A stretch of DNA of 5,392 nucleotides. Source: UBA9980 sp964436235. Lineage in GTDB: Bacteria > Muiribacteriota > UBA9980. The notes under the pieces were generated by a model. The model had not been told where the DNA came from and did not search any database. It saw nothing but the letters and a program-made list of their open reading frames with translations. This document shows positions 1 through 5,392 of this stretch, piece after piece. The stretch is from the NCBI GenBank assembly GCA_964436235.1, contig CAYTCW010000205.1, positions 1 to 5,392 of the forward strand. The letters are read 5' to 3'. Position 1 is the stretch's first letter. Every line of letters starts with the position of its first letter. A program made the translations under genes and the position numbers.

Positions 1-4
1 GGGT

Positions 5-49
5 TTAAGGGAGGGAGAAAGGGTTGCTAACCTTTTCTCCCTCCCTTAA
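5..49 (-). terminator. 21-bp hairpin, probable terminator of the minus-strand operon
   Basis: Arms at 5-25 and 29-49 are complementary over 21 positions with a 3-base loop. The single imperfection is a G·U wobble in plus-strand RNA and an A·C mismatch in minus-strand RNA. The hairpin begins 18 bases after the protease stop codon, which is where a terminator of the minus-strand operon should lie. One arm is almost all purine and the other almost all pyrimidine. The minus-strand transcript has no clear U tract after the stem: it continues TTAAACCC to the window edge. Termination is therefore inferred from position and stem strength. The stem could also serve a plus-strand transcript entering from the left, or act as a 3'-end stabiliser. 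Confidence 0.6.
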
Positions 50-67
50 TTAAAATTAAAATAAGTT

Positions 68-1927
68 TTATTTTATTTTAATCGGCAAATAAGGATCGCC
101 GAGAAGGTTGAGTTCAAAAAATACCCAGCGCGTCGTTCCATGGCTCATAAATTTAATGTTGGCTTCTTTGGACGCCTGATTGGCTTCGCCCAGACGGTTT
201 TTACCTGCGGAAAAAATCGCGTTGGTGAACTGGCGGTGAAAGTACTGAGAAGCGCCGCGGCATGAAACTGAAGCGTCCGGGTCCGGATCTTCCGGGCCGA
301 GGCCGTAGGAGGAATTGCCGATAACAGCATAAGCGCCGGCAGGCGAAGTTATATGAGCGGAGAGTATGCAATTACGGTCGGTGAAGCGTCCGCAGTAGCA
401 GCCCTGAGTATAAAGCAGGTAATAGTAAGCGTTAGCGAGCCGGCCGATACTCGACGAGTAAAGGCGCATACTGCTGGTAACGCTGGAGTGGCCGATATGG
501 TTGAGTATGTAAATGCCTTTGTTTATGGTGTTTATTATGTCGGTCGAAGACCATCTTTTATCCTGATCGAAAAGGTAGCGGCGCGGATAGCCCGCAGGAT
601 AGCCGGATGTTGTGAAACCATGAGCTGGAGAGCCGTTTTCGATTTCTTTCATATACGATTTTCCCCAGATGCCGGGAAATAAATTTTCTCCGCAGAAAAA
701 TGCGTCTTTGCTTTCGCCTTCGAAGTATGCGTAAGCGGTGATATTTTTCCTTATGAAATTAGCTAAGGCCGCGGTGGTTTCGGCCGGCACTCTTCCGATG
801 AAGAGTTCCGAGAACATATCGATATCCGAGCCGCCGGGGCCGTCGTTAATATCGCCGTATATGCCGTCTTTATTTTCATCGAACGAACCGTCGAGATTGC
901 AGTAATAAATATCGCCGGGAAGAAGCTGGTCGAAAGAGTCTTTTTCCCACTTAAAGGCCGCGTGAAGTTTTCTGACGGGAATTACGGGTTTGGCCTCGAG
1001 GCTGCCGCCCGCTAAAAGAACGAATTTGACTCCGTTTTCGTTGTAACGCTTTCTGAGATGATTTCTTAATTTATCGGCGCCGTCTTTGCCTGCTTCCTGC
1101 GCGAGTATGTCTTCGATAAGCGCGATATCCGTTTTTAAGCCTTTGCCGTTTAAAAATTTCATGAATTTATCAAAATTATACTCTTCGCCCGATGCGGCAA
1201 GCTCTTTAGATGTGACGATCAGATAGTCGCAGGCGGCGCGTTTATCTATTTTAGATGTTTTATAGCCATAAATGGCCTGCGGGTTATCGACTAAAGATTT
1301 GACGTAGTCGCGGTCGCTTTCAATATCGCGGACAATTGCTTTATCGGCGCTTTTTTTTGCGGGTTTGAGATCGTATGTGAGAACGGCTTTAGTGTAGTAA
1401 AACACCTTGCGCGATTCGGCCTGGTATGAAACGGGATTGACGTTTAAAACTAATATTTTATAGCCGCGCGCATTCTGTACGGACATATTCGACATAACGC
1501 CGGCGGGATACACTCCGCTGTATTTATATTCAAATATCGGCGGCCTTCCCCCGTTTACTAAAGCCTCGCGTTTTCTTTTATCGGCCGCCTGTTTTTCGAA
1601 TGAAAGCGGTATGTTATGCGCGACCGGTTTTAAAAAATATTCGCCCTTTATTTCGGTCAGATTAAAAGGCGTAACTTTTACGTTTACGGCTTCGAAACCC
1701 TGCGGCAGTAAGATAGATACCGGTTTGAAAGGAAGGGCGGGCATTCCGGGCTCGATCGAAAGCGGCAGACCGTCCTGTGAAATTTCGTAATAATTGCCGG
1801 ATTTAACTAACTTCGGCGCGTTAAAATCATAAACGGTTTCTCCGGCGAACGCCAGAGCGTGACCGGCGAAGATAAACGCTGCAACGACGGCCAATACCAT
1901 AGTGAACGATAAAATGGATTTTTTCAT
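68..1927 (-). CDS. Exported C25 (gingipain-type) cysteine protease with propeptide
   Basis: This is a 619-residue secreted cysteine endopeptidase of MEROPS family C25. Residues 1-29 form a Sec signal peptide (MKKS, hydrophobic core, ending near AFAG). Residues about 30-200 resemble the C25 propeptide, including PGMPALPF and ILLPQG near 61-76. The catalytic domain starts near DYLIVTS (234-240). It continues through KFVLLAGG (301-308), an Asp-rich, possibly calcium-binding stretch at 344-359, and ELFIGRVPAE (374-383). The probable catalytic dyad is His480 in NHIGHSS and Cys510 in QGCYCGRF, which aligns with the C-x-x-G-x-F motif of gingipains. The protein ends with LNLLGDPYLPI, a normal end of the C25 domain, so no C-terminal sorting or adhesin domain is present. 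A basic site, KIDKR (226-230), sits between propeptide and catalytic domain and could be a maturation site. The ATG is preceded by AAGGGG with 6-base spacing. It is the last gene of the operon. Family assignment is firm; substrate and cleavage specificity are unknown. Confidence 0.9.
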   Translation of the reverse strand: MKKSILSFTMVLAVVAAFIFAGHALAFAGETVYDFNAPKLVKSGNYYEISQDGLPLSIEPGMPALPFKPVSILLPQGFEAVNVKVTPFNLTEIKGEYFLKPVAHNIPLSFEKQAADKRKREALVNGGRPPIFEYKYSGVYPAGVMSNMSVQNARGYKILVLNVNPVSYQAESRKVFYYTKAVLTYDLKPAKKSADKAIVRDIESDRDYVKSLVDNPQAIYGYKTSKIDKRAACDYLIVTSKELAASGEEYNFDKFMKFLNGKGLKTDIALIEDILAQEAGKDGADKLRNHLRKRYNENGVKFVLLAGGSLEAKPVIPVRKLHAAFKWEKDSFDQLLPGDIYYCNLDGSFDENKDGIYGDINDGPGGSDIDMFSELFIGRVPAETTAALANFIRKNITAYAYFEGESKDAFFCGENLFPGIWGKSYMKEIENGSPAHGFTTSGYPAGYPRRYLFDQDKRWSSTDIINTINKGIYILNHIGHSSVTSSMRLYSSSIGRLANAYYYLLYTQGCYCGRFTDRNCILSAHITSPAGAYAVIGNSSYGLGPEDPDPDASVSCRGASQYFHRQFTNAIFSAGKNRLGEANQASKEANIKFMSHGTTRWVFFELNLLGDPYLPIKIK

Positions 1928-1957
1928 ACAATACCCCTTTTTAGTAATATTTATAAA

Positions 1958-3184
1958 CTATTTTTTTATAATTTTTTTAAGTTCGAGTTGTTTTTCTTTA
2001 TTATTTTTAATGATTTTCGCGCTGATTTCAACGGGCGCAAAACAGGCTTCTACGAATTTTTTAGTGAAACAATAATCGTGGTTCCATGCGCCCATAAATA
2101 ATTTCACCGGTCCTTTTTTTGCCGTTGAAGAATAAATATTGAGCCATTCGGGATTTTGGGCGTTCCGGAAGCAGTACGCTCTGAAAACATCTTCGTTTCT
2201 GGTTATTCTTATTTTACCTGCGTTTCCGAATGCCTCTATTGCGCCTTTTATATTATCGTCGGCGGTATCTACAAGATAAGCGTCGCCGGCGAAAGGAACG
2301 AAGCCGGAATCGGCCCGCGTGCTGCTGATGCGCTCGGCCTGCTGATACCATTTATTTCGGCCGAGAAAAGTGTCTTTTGCGAAAATTCCCATACCGATGC
2401 GCGTTCCGTTCTGAGCGGGCCATTCAACGAGGGAATAATCTAAAATAATATCGAAATCGCCTTCTATTTCATTTTTGCTTATGAAAAAAATTCCGAAAAC
2501 ATTATGCTTTGAATCGTTTTCGGCTTGCGGAGTAAAAGATATTTTTATTTTTGCCGGCAGGTGTTTTAATTCGCAGCCCCGGCCTAATTTTATTATTTCC
2601 CATTGCGAATTTTTATAAGGGATTTTTATGAACTTTTTCAGGCGGTCTGATGGAAATTCCGGTTTAATTTTTCCGCCGTCTGCATCCGGCCGGAGTTTTA
2701 AAGTGAGCAGTATTTTACTGCCTATAATTTTGATCTTGTCTTCAAGCTCTTGCGCGCCGTTGCATGATGCAAAATAATTGGCTTCTTTGCGCAAAGAGCC
2801 GCAGTCGATTATTTTAATGCTTAGAATAATTTTAGAGTCGAGAAAATATAAGTAAGTTATGACAAGTTTTTGCATGCCGATTTTTTTGCCGGCGATAGCC
2901 AGGTCGTGGTCGGTTGAATCGAAAAAAATAGCCGCGTCGTTTACTGGAATCGCCGATATATTTAGGTTGTCTTTCGTGGCGGTTGTATTTGAAAGGCTTT
3001 CGATAAGAGTGTTTTTTAATTTAATCAAATCAATATCGTCGGCAGATTTGCTGCACAAAAATTCCGTGACGCCAATTTCAGGGACCGTCACTTTTAGTTG
3101 AGATGCCGCGCAATGAGAGGCGGGGGTTATTAATAATAAAAGTACGCTCAAAAAGAATAAATTTGAAAGAATAAAATTTTTCAT
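1958..3184 (-). CDS. Exported protein of unknown function, possible two-domain architecture
   Basis: I do not recognise this 408-residue protein as a named family. Residues 1-28 form a clear signal peptide (MKNF, then the hydrophobic FLSVLLLLITP, then SHCAAS). The Cys at 25 follows His, so this is a poor lipobox and ordinary signal peptidase I cleavage is more likely. Residues about 30-165 alternate short beta strands and helices (for example VPEIGVTEF, then a Lys-rich helix, then LVITYLYFLDSKIILSIKIID). This resembles the CsgG/FlgO/TolB-N type of periplasmic domain. Residues about 190-388 look all-beta, with GDFDIILDYSLVEWP and NGTRIGMGIF, like concanavalin/LamG-type sandwiches. Both domain suggestions are inference. 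The C-terminus is Lys-rich. It lies 32 bases after the Nif11 precursor and 30 before the protease. Its ATG has no good ribosome site nearby: the nearest GAGG is 16 bases upstream. It is richer in Lys, Ile and Asn codons than the flanking genes. Confidence 0.85.
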   Translation of the reverse strand: MKNFILSNLFFLSVLLLLITPASHCAASQLKVTVPEIGVTEFLCSKSADDIDLIKLKNTLIESLSNTTATKDNLNISAIPVNDAAIFFDSTDHDLAIAGKKIGMQKLVITYLYFLDSKIILSIKIIDCGSLRKEANYFASCNGAQELEDKIKIIGSKILLTLKLRPDADGGKIKPEFPSDRLKKFIKIPYKNSQWEIIKLGRGCELKHLPAKIKISFTPQAENDSKHNVFGIFFISKNEIEGDFDIILDYSLVEWPAQNGTRIGMGIFAKDTFLGRNKWYQQAERISSTRADSGFVPFAGDAYLVDTADDNIKGAIEAFGNAGKIRITRNEDVFRAYCFRNAQNPEWLNIYSSTAKKGPVKLFMGAWNHDYCFTKKFVEACFAPVEISAKIIKNNKEKQLELKKIIKK

Positions 3185-3208
3185 GTTATTATATTCGATA
3201 CCTCATAG

Positions 3209-3235
3209 AAAAAAACCTACGCCTTATTATTAAGC
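3209..3235 (-). terminator. Possible weak attenuator after the precursor gene
   Basis: In minus-strand RNA, 3235-3221 can form a small hairpin (GCTTA, loop ATAA, TAAGGC with one bulged G) overlapping the last codons of the precursor. It is followed after five bases by a run of seven U (3215-3209). The stem is short and A/U-rich and the U run is displaced, so any termination would be partial. Such a device would make the precursor more abundant than the two downstream products, as is common in bacteriocin operons. This is weakly supported. Confidence 0.25.
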
Positions 3236-3498
3236 AGCCATCCCCAGTTTATAGCGCTTAAGTTATAAACGCCGCCGGTAACTTTTTCGAGTTCTTCATC
3301 GGAAAGTTCCGCGCAGGTGCTCGCAAGGTCTTCTTTTGAAAAAATGAATCCGGCGGTTCTTGCAAACTCGACTATTTTGTCGGGCAGCGGCTCTTTCGGA
3401 CCGGCTTGATGCGACTGCATAAATTCCGTAAATCTTTTTTTCATATCTTCGACTTTTTCAATCTTTTCAAACATAAGCTTAACGTTTTCTTCGCTCAT
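3217..3498 (-). CDS. Nif11-type leader (RiPP/bacteriocin-like) precursor peptide
   Basis: This 93-residue protein fits the Nif11-like leader peptide family, whose members are precursors of ribosomally made, modified peptides or bacteriocin-like peptides. Family signs are the opening MSEENVKLMFEKIEK, the central IVEFARTAGFIFSKEDL (42-58) and the ending ELSDEELEKVTGG (64-76), a classic double-glycine leader. Cleavage after Gly76 would release a 17-residue core. The start at 3498 is chosen because GGGAGG lies 6 bases before that ATG and the family begins at MSEEN. An in-frame ATG 33 bases upstream would add MWLWFLYGRLT, which has no family support. It is the first gene of a three-gene operon with an exported unknown protein and a C25 protease. 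The core has no Cys and only one Ser, so it is not a normal lanthipeptide. No modifying enzyme or C39 exporter is visible here; one may lie outside the window or elsewhere in the genome. Confidence 0.88.
   Translation of the reverse strand: MSEENVKLMFEKIEKVEDMKKRFTEFMQSHQAGPKEPLPDKIVEFARTAGFIFSKEDLASTCAELSDEELEKVTGGVYNLSAINWGWLLNNKA
3220..3270 (-). other. Predicted 17-residue core peptide after the GG site
   Basis: Codons 77-93 of the precursor encode VYNLSAINWGWLLNNKA. Composition seen: four Asn, two Trp separated by Gly, one Tyr, one Ser, one Lys, no Cys, Thr, Asp or Glu. The predicted charge is weakly positive. Lanthionine or disulfide chemistry is excluded by the lack of Cys. Modification at Asn, Trp or Tyr, or use as an unmodified peptide, remains possible. 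The cleavage position is inferred from the double-glycine rule. Confidence 0.65.
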
Positions 3499-3504
3499 CG
3501 TTAA

Positions 3505-3510
3505 CCTCCC
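3505..3510 (-). promoter_or_regulatory. Ribosome binding site that fixes the precursor start
   Basis: GGGAGG on the minus strand lies 6 bases before the ATG at 3498. It supports the 93-residue form over the in-frame ATG at 3531, which has no comparable site. Confidence 0.8.
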
Positions 3511-3567
3511 GTATAAAAACCATAACCACAATTATTATGAGTGGATATAGTTAGTAGATAAGATATA

Positions 3568-3597
3568 TTTACACAATTATACTACATTTTGTGAAAA
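3568..3597. promoter_or_regulatory. Candidate operator: inverted repeat across the operon's -10 region
   Basis: TTTACACAA (3568-3576) and TTGTGAAAA (3589-3597) are inverted copies matching at 8 of 9 positions, separated by 12 bases. The half-site centres are 21 bp apart, two helical turns, as expected for a dimeric regulator. The repeat covers the -10 box, part of the spacer and the predicted start of transcription, so a bound protein should repress. The half-site cannot be assigned to a known regulator from sequence alone. Confidence 0.4.
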
Positions 3598-3604
3598 TAA
3601 TCAA
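3576..3604 (-). promoter_or_regulatory. Sigma-70-type promoter of the Nif11/C25 operon
   Basis: On the minus strand a -35 box TTGATT (3604-3599) is followed after 17 bases by a perfect -10 box TATAAT (3581-3576). Transcription would start near 3569, giving a leader of about 70 bases before the precursor ATG. It is the best promoter match upstream of the operon. No comparable match is visible in the short gaps between the three genes. Confidence 0.7.
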
Positions 3605-3701
3605 TTTTACCCAGAGATTTTTAAACCTACATCTTAACCTGAATAAAAAACGGACATTTTACTTAAACTTAATATATTTTTATAAATATTCACTTCGTCT
3701 A

Positions 3702-3730
3702 TTGACAACCTTTATATTTTTTAATACAAT
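3702..3730 (+). promoter_or_regulatory. Near-consensus promoter of the catalase gene
   Basis: A perfect -35 box TTGACA (3702-3707) and a -10 box TACAAT (3725-3730, one mismatch) are separated by exactly 17 bases. The predicted start is near 3737, leaving a 5' leader of about 140 bases. The DNA upstream of the -35 box is very AT-rich (about 3661-3690) and may act as an UP element. Such a strong promoter usually needs repression, which agrees with the palindrome just downstream. Confidence 0.75.
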
Positions 3731-3742
3731 GTAGCTCATAAC

Positions 3743-3767
3743 GATATTAATAATGATTATTATTATC
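3743..3767. promoter_or_regulatory. Fur/PerR-type operator of the catalase gene
   Basis: A 25-base palindrome is centred on G3755, with 11 of 12 base pairs symmetric. Its central 15 bases read TAATAATGATTATTA. This matches the PerR box (TTATAATNATTATAA) at 13 of 15 positions and the 7-1-7 Fur box equally well. It begins about 6 bases after the predicted transcription start, so bound repressor would block initiation or early elongation. Because the gene controlled is a catalase, the peroxide sensor PerR is the more likely ligand. The sequence alone does not separate PerR from Fur. Confidence 0.65.
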
Positions 3768-3863
3768 TATAAAATTCTTTGATAGAGCTTTCTCTTTTTA
3801 GATAGATAAGATTTATTATTTTATCGTTAGTTAATCAGGGATAAATAAAAAATCGTAAAATCT

Positions 3864-3872
3864 AGAAGGAGG
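3864..3872 (+). promoter_or_regulatory. Strong ribosome binding site of the catalase gene
   Basis: AGAAGGAGG is close to the full anti-16S match and ends 4 bases before the ATG at 3877, a slightly short spacing. It confirms the chosen start and suggests efficient translation. Confidence 0.8.
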
Positions 3873-3876
3873 CAAA

Positions 3877-5334
3877 ATGAGCGACAAAAAGAAACTTACC
3901 AGAACTAACGGTGCGCCGGTCGAGGATAACCAGAATGTTTTAACGGCGGGAAAAAGAGGACCGATGCTCCTGCAGGACGTTTGGTATCTCGAAAAACTCG
4001 CGCACTTCGACAGGGAAGTAATACCCGAGCGTAGAATGCACGCTAAGGGTTCCGGCGCTTTCGGCATTTTTACCGTTACTCATGATATCACTAAATATAC
4101 AAAAGCTAAGATATTTTCTGCGGTAGGTAAAAAGACCGATCTATTCGTCCGCTTTTCTACTGTCGCGGGCGAAAGAGGCGCAGCCGACGCGGAACGCGAT
4201 ATCCGCGGTTTCGCCATTAAATTTTATACCGAAGAAGGCAACTGGGATTTAGTCGGAAATAACACGCCCGTTTTTTTCCTCAGAGACCCGCTTAAATTCC
4301 CCGACCTTAATCACGCCGTTAAACGCGATCCTAAAACTAATTTGCGCAGTGCGAAAAATAACTGGGACTTCTGGACTTCGCTCCCCGAGGCTTTGCATCA
4401 GGTTACCATAACTATGAGCGATAGAGGAATCCCTTATTCATACAGACACATGCACGGATTCGGAAGCCATACCTTCAGCATGATAAATGCAAATAACGAG
4501 CGCGTGTGGGTTAAATTTCATCTCAGAACGCAGCAGGGCATTAAAAATCTTACCGATCAGGAAGCTGAAGCCCTCGTCGGCAAATGCCGTGAAAGCCACC
4601 AGCGCGATCTTTTCGACAGCATCGAAAAAGGCGAGTTTCCACGCTGGACGATGTTTATTCAGGTAATGCCGGAAAAAGACGCCGCTAAATGCCCTTTCCA
4701 TCCTTTCGATCTTACGAAGGTATGGCCGCATAAAGATTATCCGCTTATAGAAGTCGGCGTCATGGAGCTTAACCGCAATCCTGAAAATTATTTCGCCGAC
4801 GTTGAGCAGGCCGCTTTCAACCCCGCGAGCATAGTGCCCGGCATAGGTTTTTCACCCGATAAAATGCTTCAGGGCAGGTTGTTTTCATACGGCGACGCCC
4901 AGCGTTACAGGCTCGGAGTAAACCATAACCTTATACCCGTAAACGCTCCGCGCTGCCCCGTCCACAGTTATCATCGCGACGGCGCTATGAGAGTTGACGG
5001 CAATTACGGCGGCACTCTCGGTTATGAACCGAACAGCTATGGTCAGTGGCAGCAGCAGCCCGAATTCGCCGAACCGCCGTTAGCGCTCGAAGGCGCGGCA
5101 GATCATTGGAATTTCCGCGAAGACGACGACGATTATTACTCGCAGACGCGCGCGCTGTTCAACCTTATGAACGCGGAACAGAAAAAAGCGCTTTTCGAAA
5201 ACACGGCCCGCGCAATGGGCGACGCTCCGCGCGAAATTAAAATACGCCATATCTCAAACTGCGCTAAAGCCGATCCAGCTTACGGTCGGGGCGTGGCAGA
5301 CGCTCTCGGAATACCTATGAACGAAGTTAAATAA
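3877..5334 (+). CDS. katA: Monofunctional heme catalase (small-subunit type)
   Basis: This gene encodes a 485-residue cytoplasmic catalase that turns hydrogen peroxide into water and oxygen. The length is normal for the small-subunit (clade 3 type) enzymes. Key residues are intact: distal His55 in ERRMHAKGSGAFG, catalytic Asn128 in DLVGNNTPVFFLRD, and the proximal heme ligand Tyr338 with Arg334 in RLFSYGDAQRYRLG. Positions matching NADPH-contacting residues of mammalian catalase are mostly kept (His174, Ser181, Arg183, His215, Trp283, His285), while Arg217 replaces a Lys. There is no signal peptide. The gene is transcribed alone from its own promoter under a probable PerR/Fur operator, divergent from the Nif11/C25 operon, so no functional link to that operon is needed. 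The ORF has no frameshift or truncation. Codon use is slightly more GC-rich than in the 408-residue gene. The symbol follows the usual name for this type of catalase. Confidence 0.97.
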   Translation: MSDKKKLTRTNGAPVEDNQNVLTAGKRGPMLLQDVWYLEKLAHFDREVIPERRMHAKGSGAFGIFTVTHDITKYTKAKIFSAVGKKTDLFVRFSTVAGERGAADAERDIRGFAIKFYTEEGNWDLVGNNTPVFFLRDPLKFPDLNHAVKRDPKTNLRSAKNNWDFWTSLPEALHQVTITMSDRGIPYSYRHMHGFGSHTFSMINANNERVWVKFHLRTQQGIKNLTDQEAEALVGKCRESHQRDLFDSIEKGEFPRWTMFIQVMPEKDAAKCPFHPFDLTKVWPHKDYPLIEVGVMELNRNPENYFADVEQAAFNPASIVPGIGFSPDKMLQGRLFSYGDAQRYRLGVNHNLIPVNAPRCPVHSYHRDGAMRVDGNYGGTLGYEPNSYGQWQQQPEFAEPPLALEGAADHWNFREDDDDYYSQTRALFNLMNAEQKKALFENTARAMGDAPREIKIRHISNCAKADPAYGRGVADALGIPMNEVK

Positions 5335-5367
5335 ATCCAATTAAAGATAAAGGCCGCGACGGGGGAA

Positions 5368-5392
5368 AAGAAAGGACCAATGGCCCTCTCTT
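5368..5392 (-). terminator. Hairpin at right edge, possible terminator of a convergent gene
   Basis: Arms 5368-5378 and 5382-5392 pair around an AAT loop. In plus-strand RNA two of the 11 pairs are A·C mismatches. In minus-strand RNA the same two positions become G·U wobbles, so the stem is unbroken and its 3' side runs into a pyrimidine-rich CUUUCUUUUC. This favours termination of a minus-strand transcript coming from beyond the right edge, though it could also help end the catalase transcript. It may extend past the window. Confidence 0.4.

Noticed and set aside
353..682. 109-codon plus-strand open frame inside the protease gene
   Set aside because: It lies wholly antisense to a well-supported C25 domain, has no ribosome site, and shows no recognisable protein features.
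3189..3206. Five-codon ATG...TAA frame just before the 408-residue gene, possibly for translational coupling
   Set aside because: It has no ribosome site of its own and is far too short to support without comparison to related genomes.
3499..3531. Upstream in-frame ATG that would extend the Nif11 precursor by 11 residues
   Set aside because: It lacks a ribosome site, the added MWLWFLYGRLT has no family match, and a strong GGGAGG precedes the inner ATG at the expected MSEEN start.
3557..3812. Repeated AGATAAGAT at about 3556 and 3804
   Set aside because: A shared 9-mer in a very AT-rich intergenic region is weak evidence, and the copies have no consistent position relative to the two promoters.
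3805..3825. Second Fur/PerR-like palindrome in the catalase leader
   Set aside because: Only 7 of 10 pairs are symmetric and the centre does not match the box. It can form an A/U-rich 8-bp RNA stem with a 5-base loop, but such stems are expected by chance in this AT-rich DNA.
4438..4731. 97-codon minus-strand open frame inside the catalase gene
   Set aside because: It is antisense to a strongly conserved catalase and has no independent support.
5046..5240. Arg-rich 64-codon frame within the catalase gene
   Set aside because: It is a frame-shifted shadow of GC-rich codons. The composition is an artefact and the catalase frame is intact.

Overview
This window holds four genes in two divergent transcription units with a shared, AT-rich control region (about 3499-3876). 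The source looks like a bacterium with ordinary sigma-70-type promoters and mostly good Shine-Dalgarno sites. The phylum cannot be fixed from this sequence. A gingipain-type (C25) protease next to a Nif11-type leader peptide fits many uncultured or anaerobic lineages. The catalase and its likely peroxide-responsive operator show a need to cope with oxygen.

Minus strand, read from right to left: a 93-residue Nif11-type precursor peptide ending in a double-glycine motif and a 17-residue tail (3498-3217); a 408-residue exported protein of unknown function (3184-1958); and a 619-residue exported C25 cysteine protease with an N-terminal propeptide (1927-68). The gaps are only 32 and 30 bases. A good promoter (TTGATT, 17 bases, TATAAT) lies upstream of the first gene. 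A 21-bp hairpin just after the last stop probably ends the unit. The three genes therefore look like one operon. No RiPP modification enzyme and no C39-type peptidase/ABC exporter lies inside the window, so the exported C25 protease is the only protease present that could act on the peptide. That link is a hypothesis.

Plus strand: a complete 485-residue monofunctional heme catalase (3877-5334) with all key active-site residues. It has a near-consensus promoter (TTGACA, 17 bases, TACAAT). A 25-base, almost perfect palindrome matching Fur/PerR boxes lies just downstream of the expected start of transcription.

Edges: bases 1-67 carry the 21-bp hairpin. Bases 5335-5392 carry part or all of a second hairpin that pairs better in minus-strand RNA, which hints at a convergent gene beyond the right edge. 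No tRNA, rRNA, CRISPR array or insertion sequence was seen.
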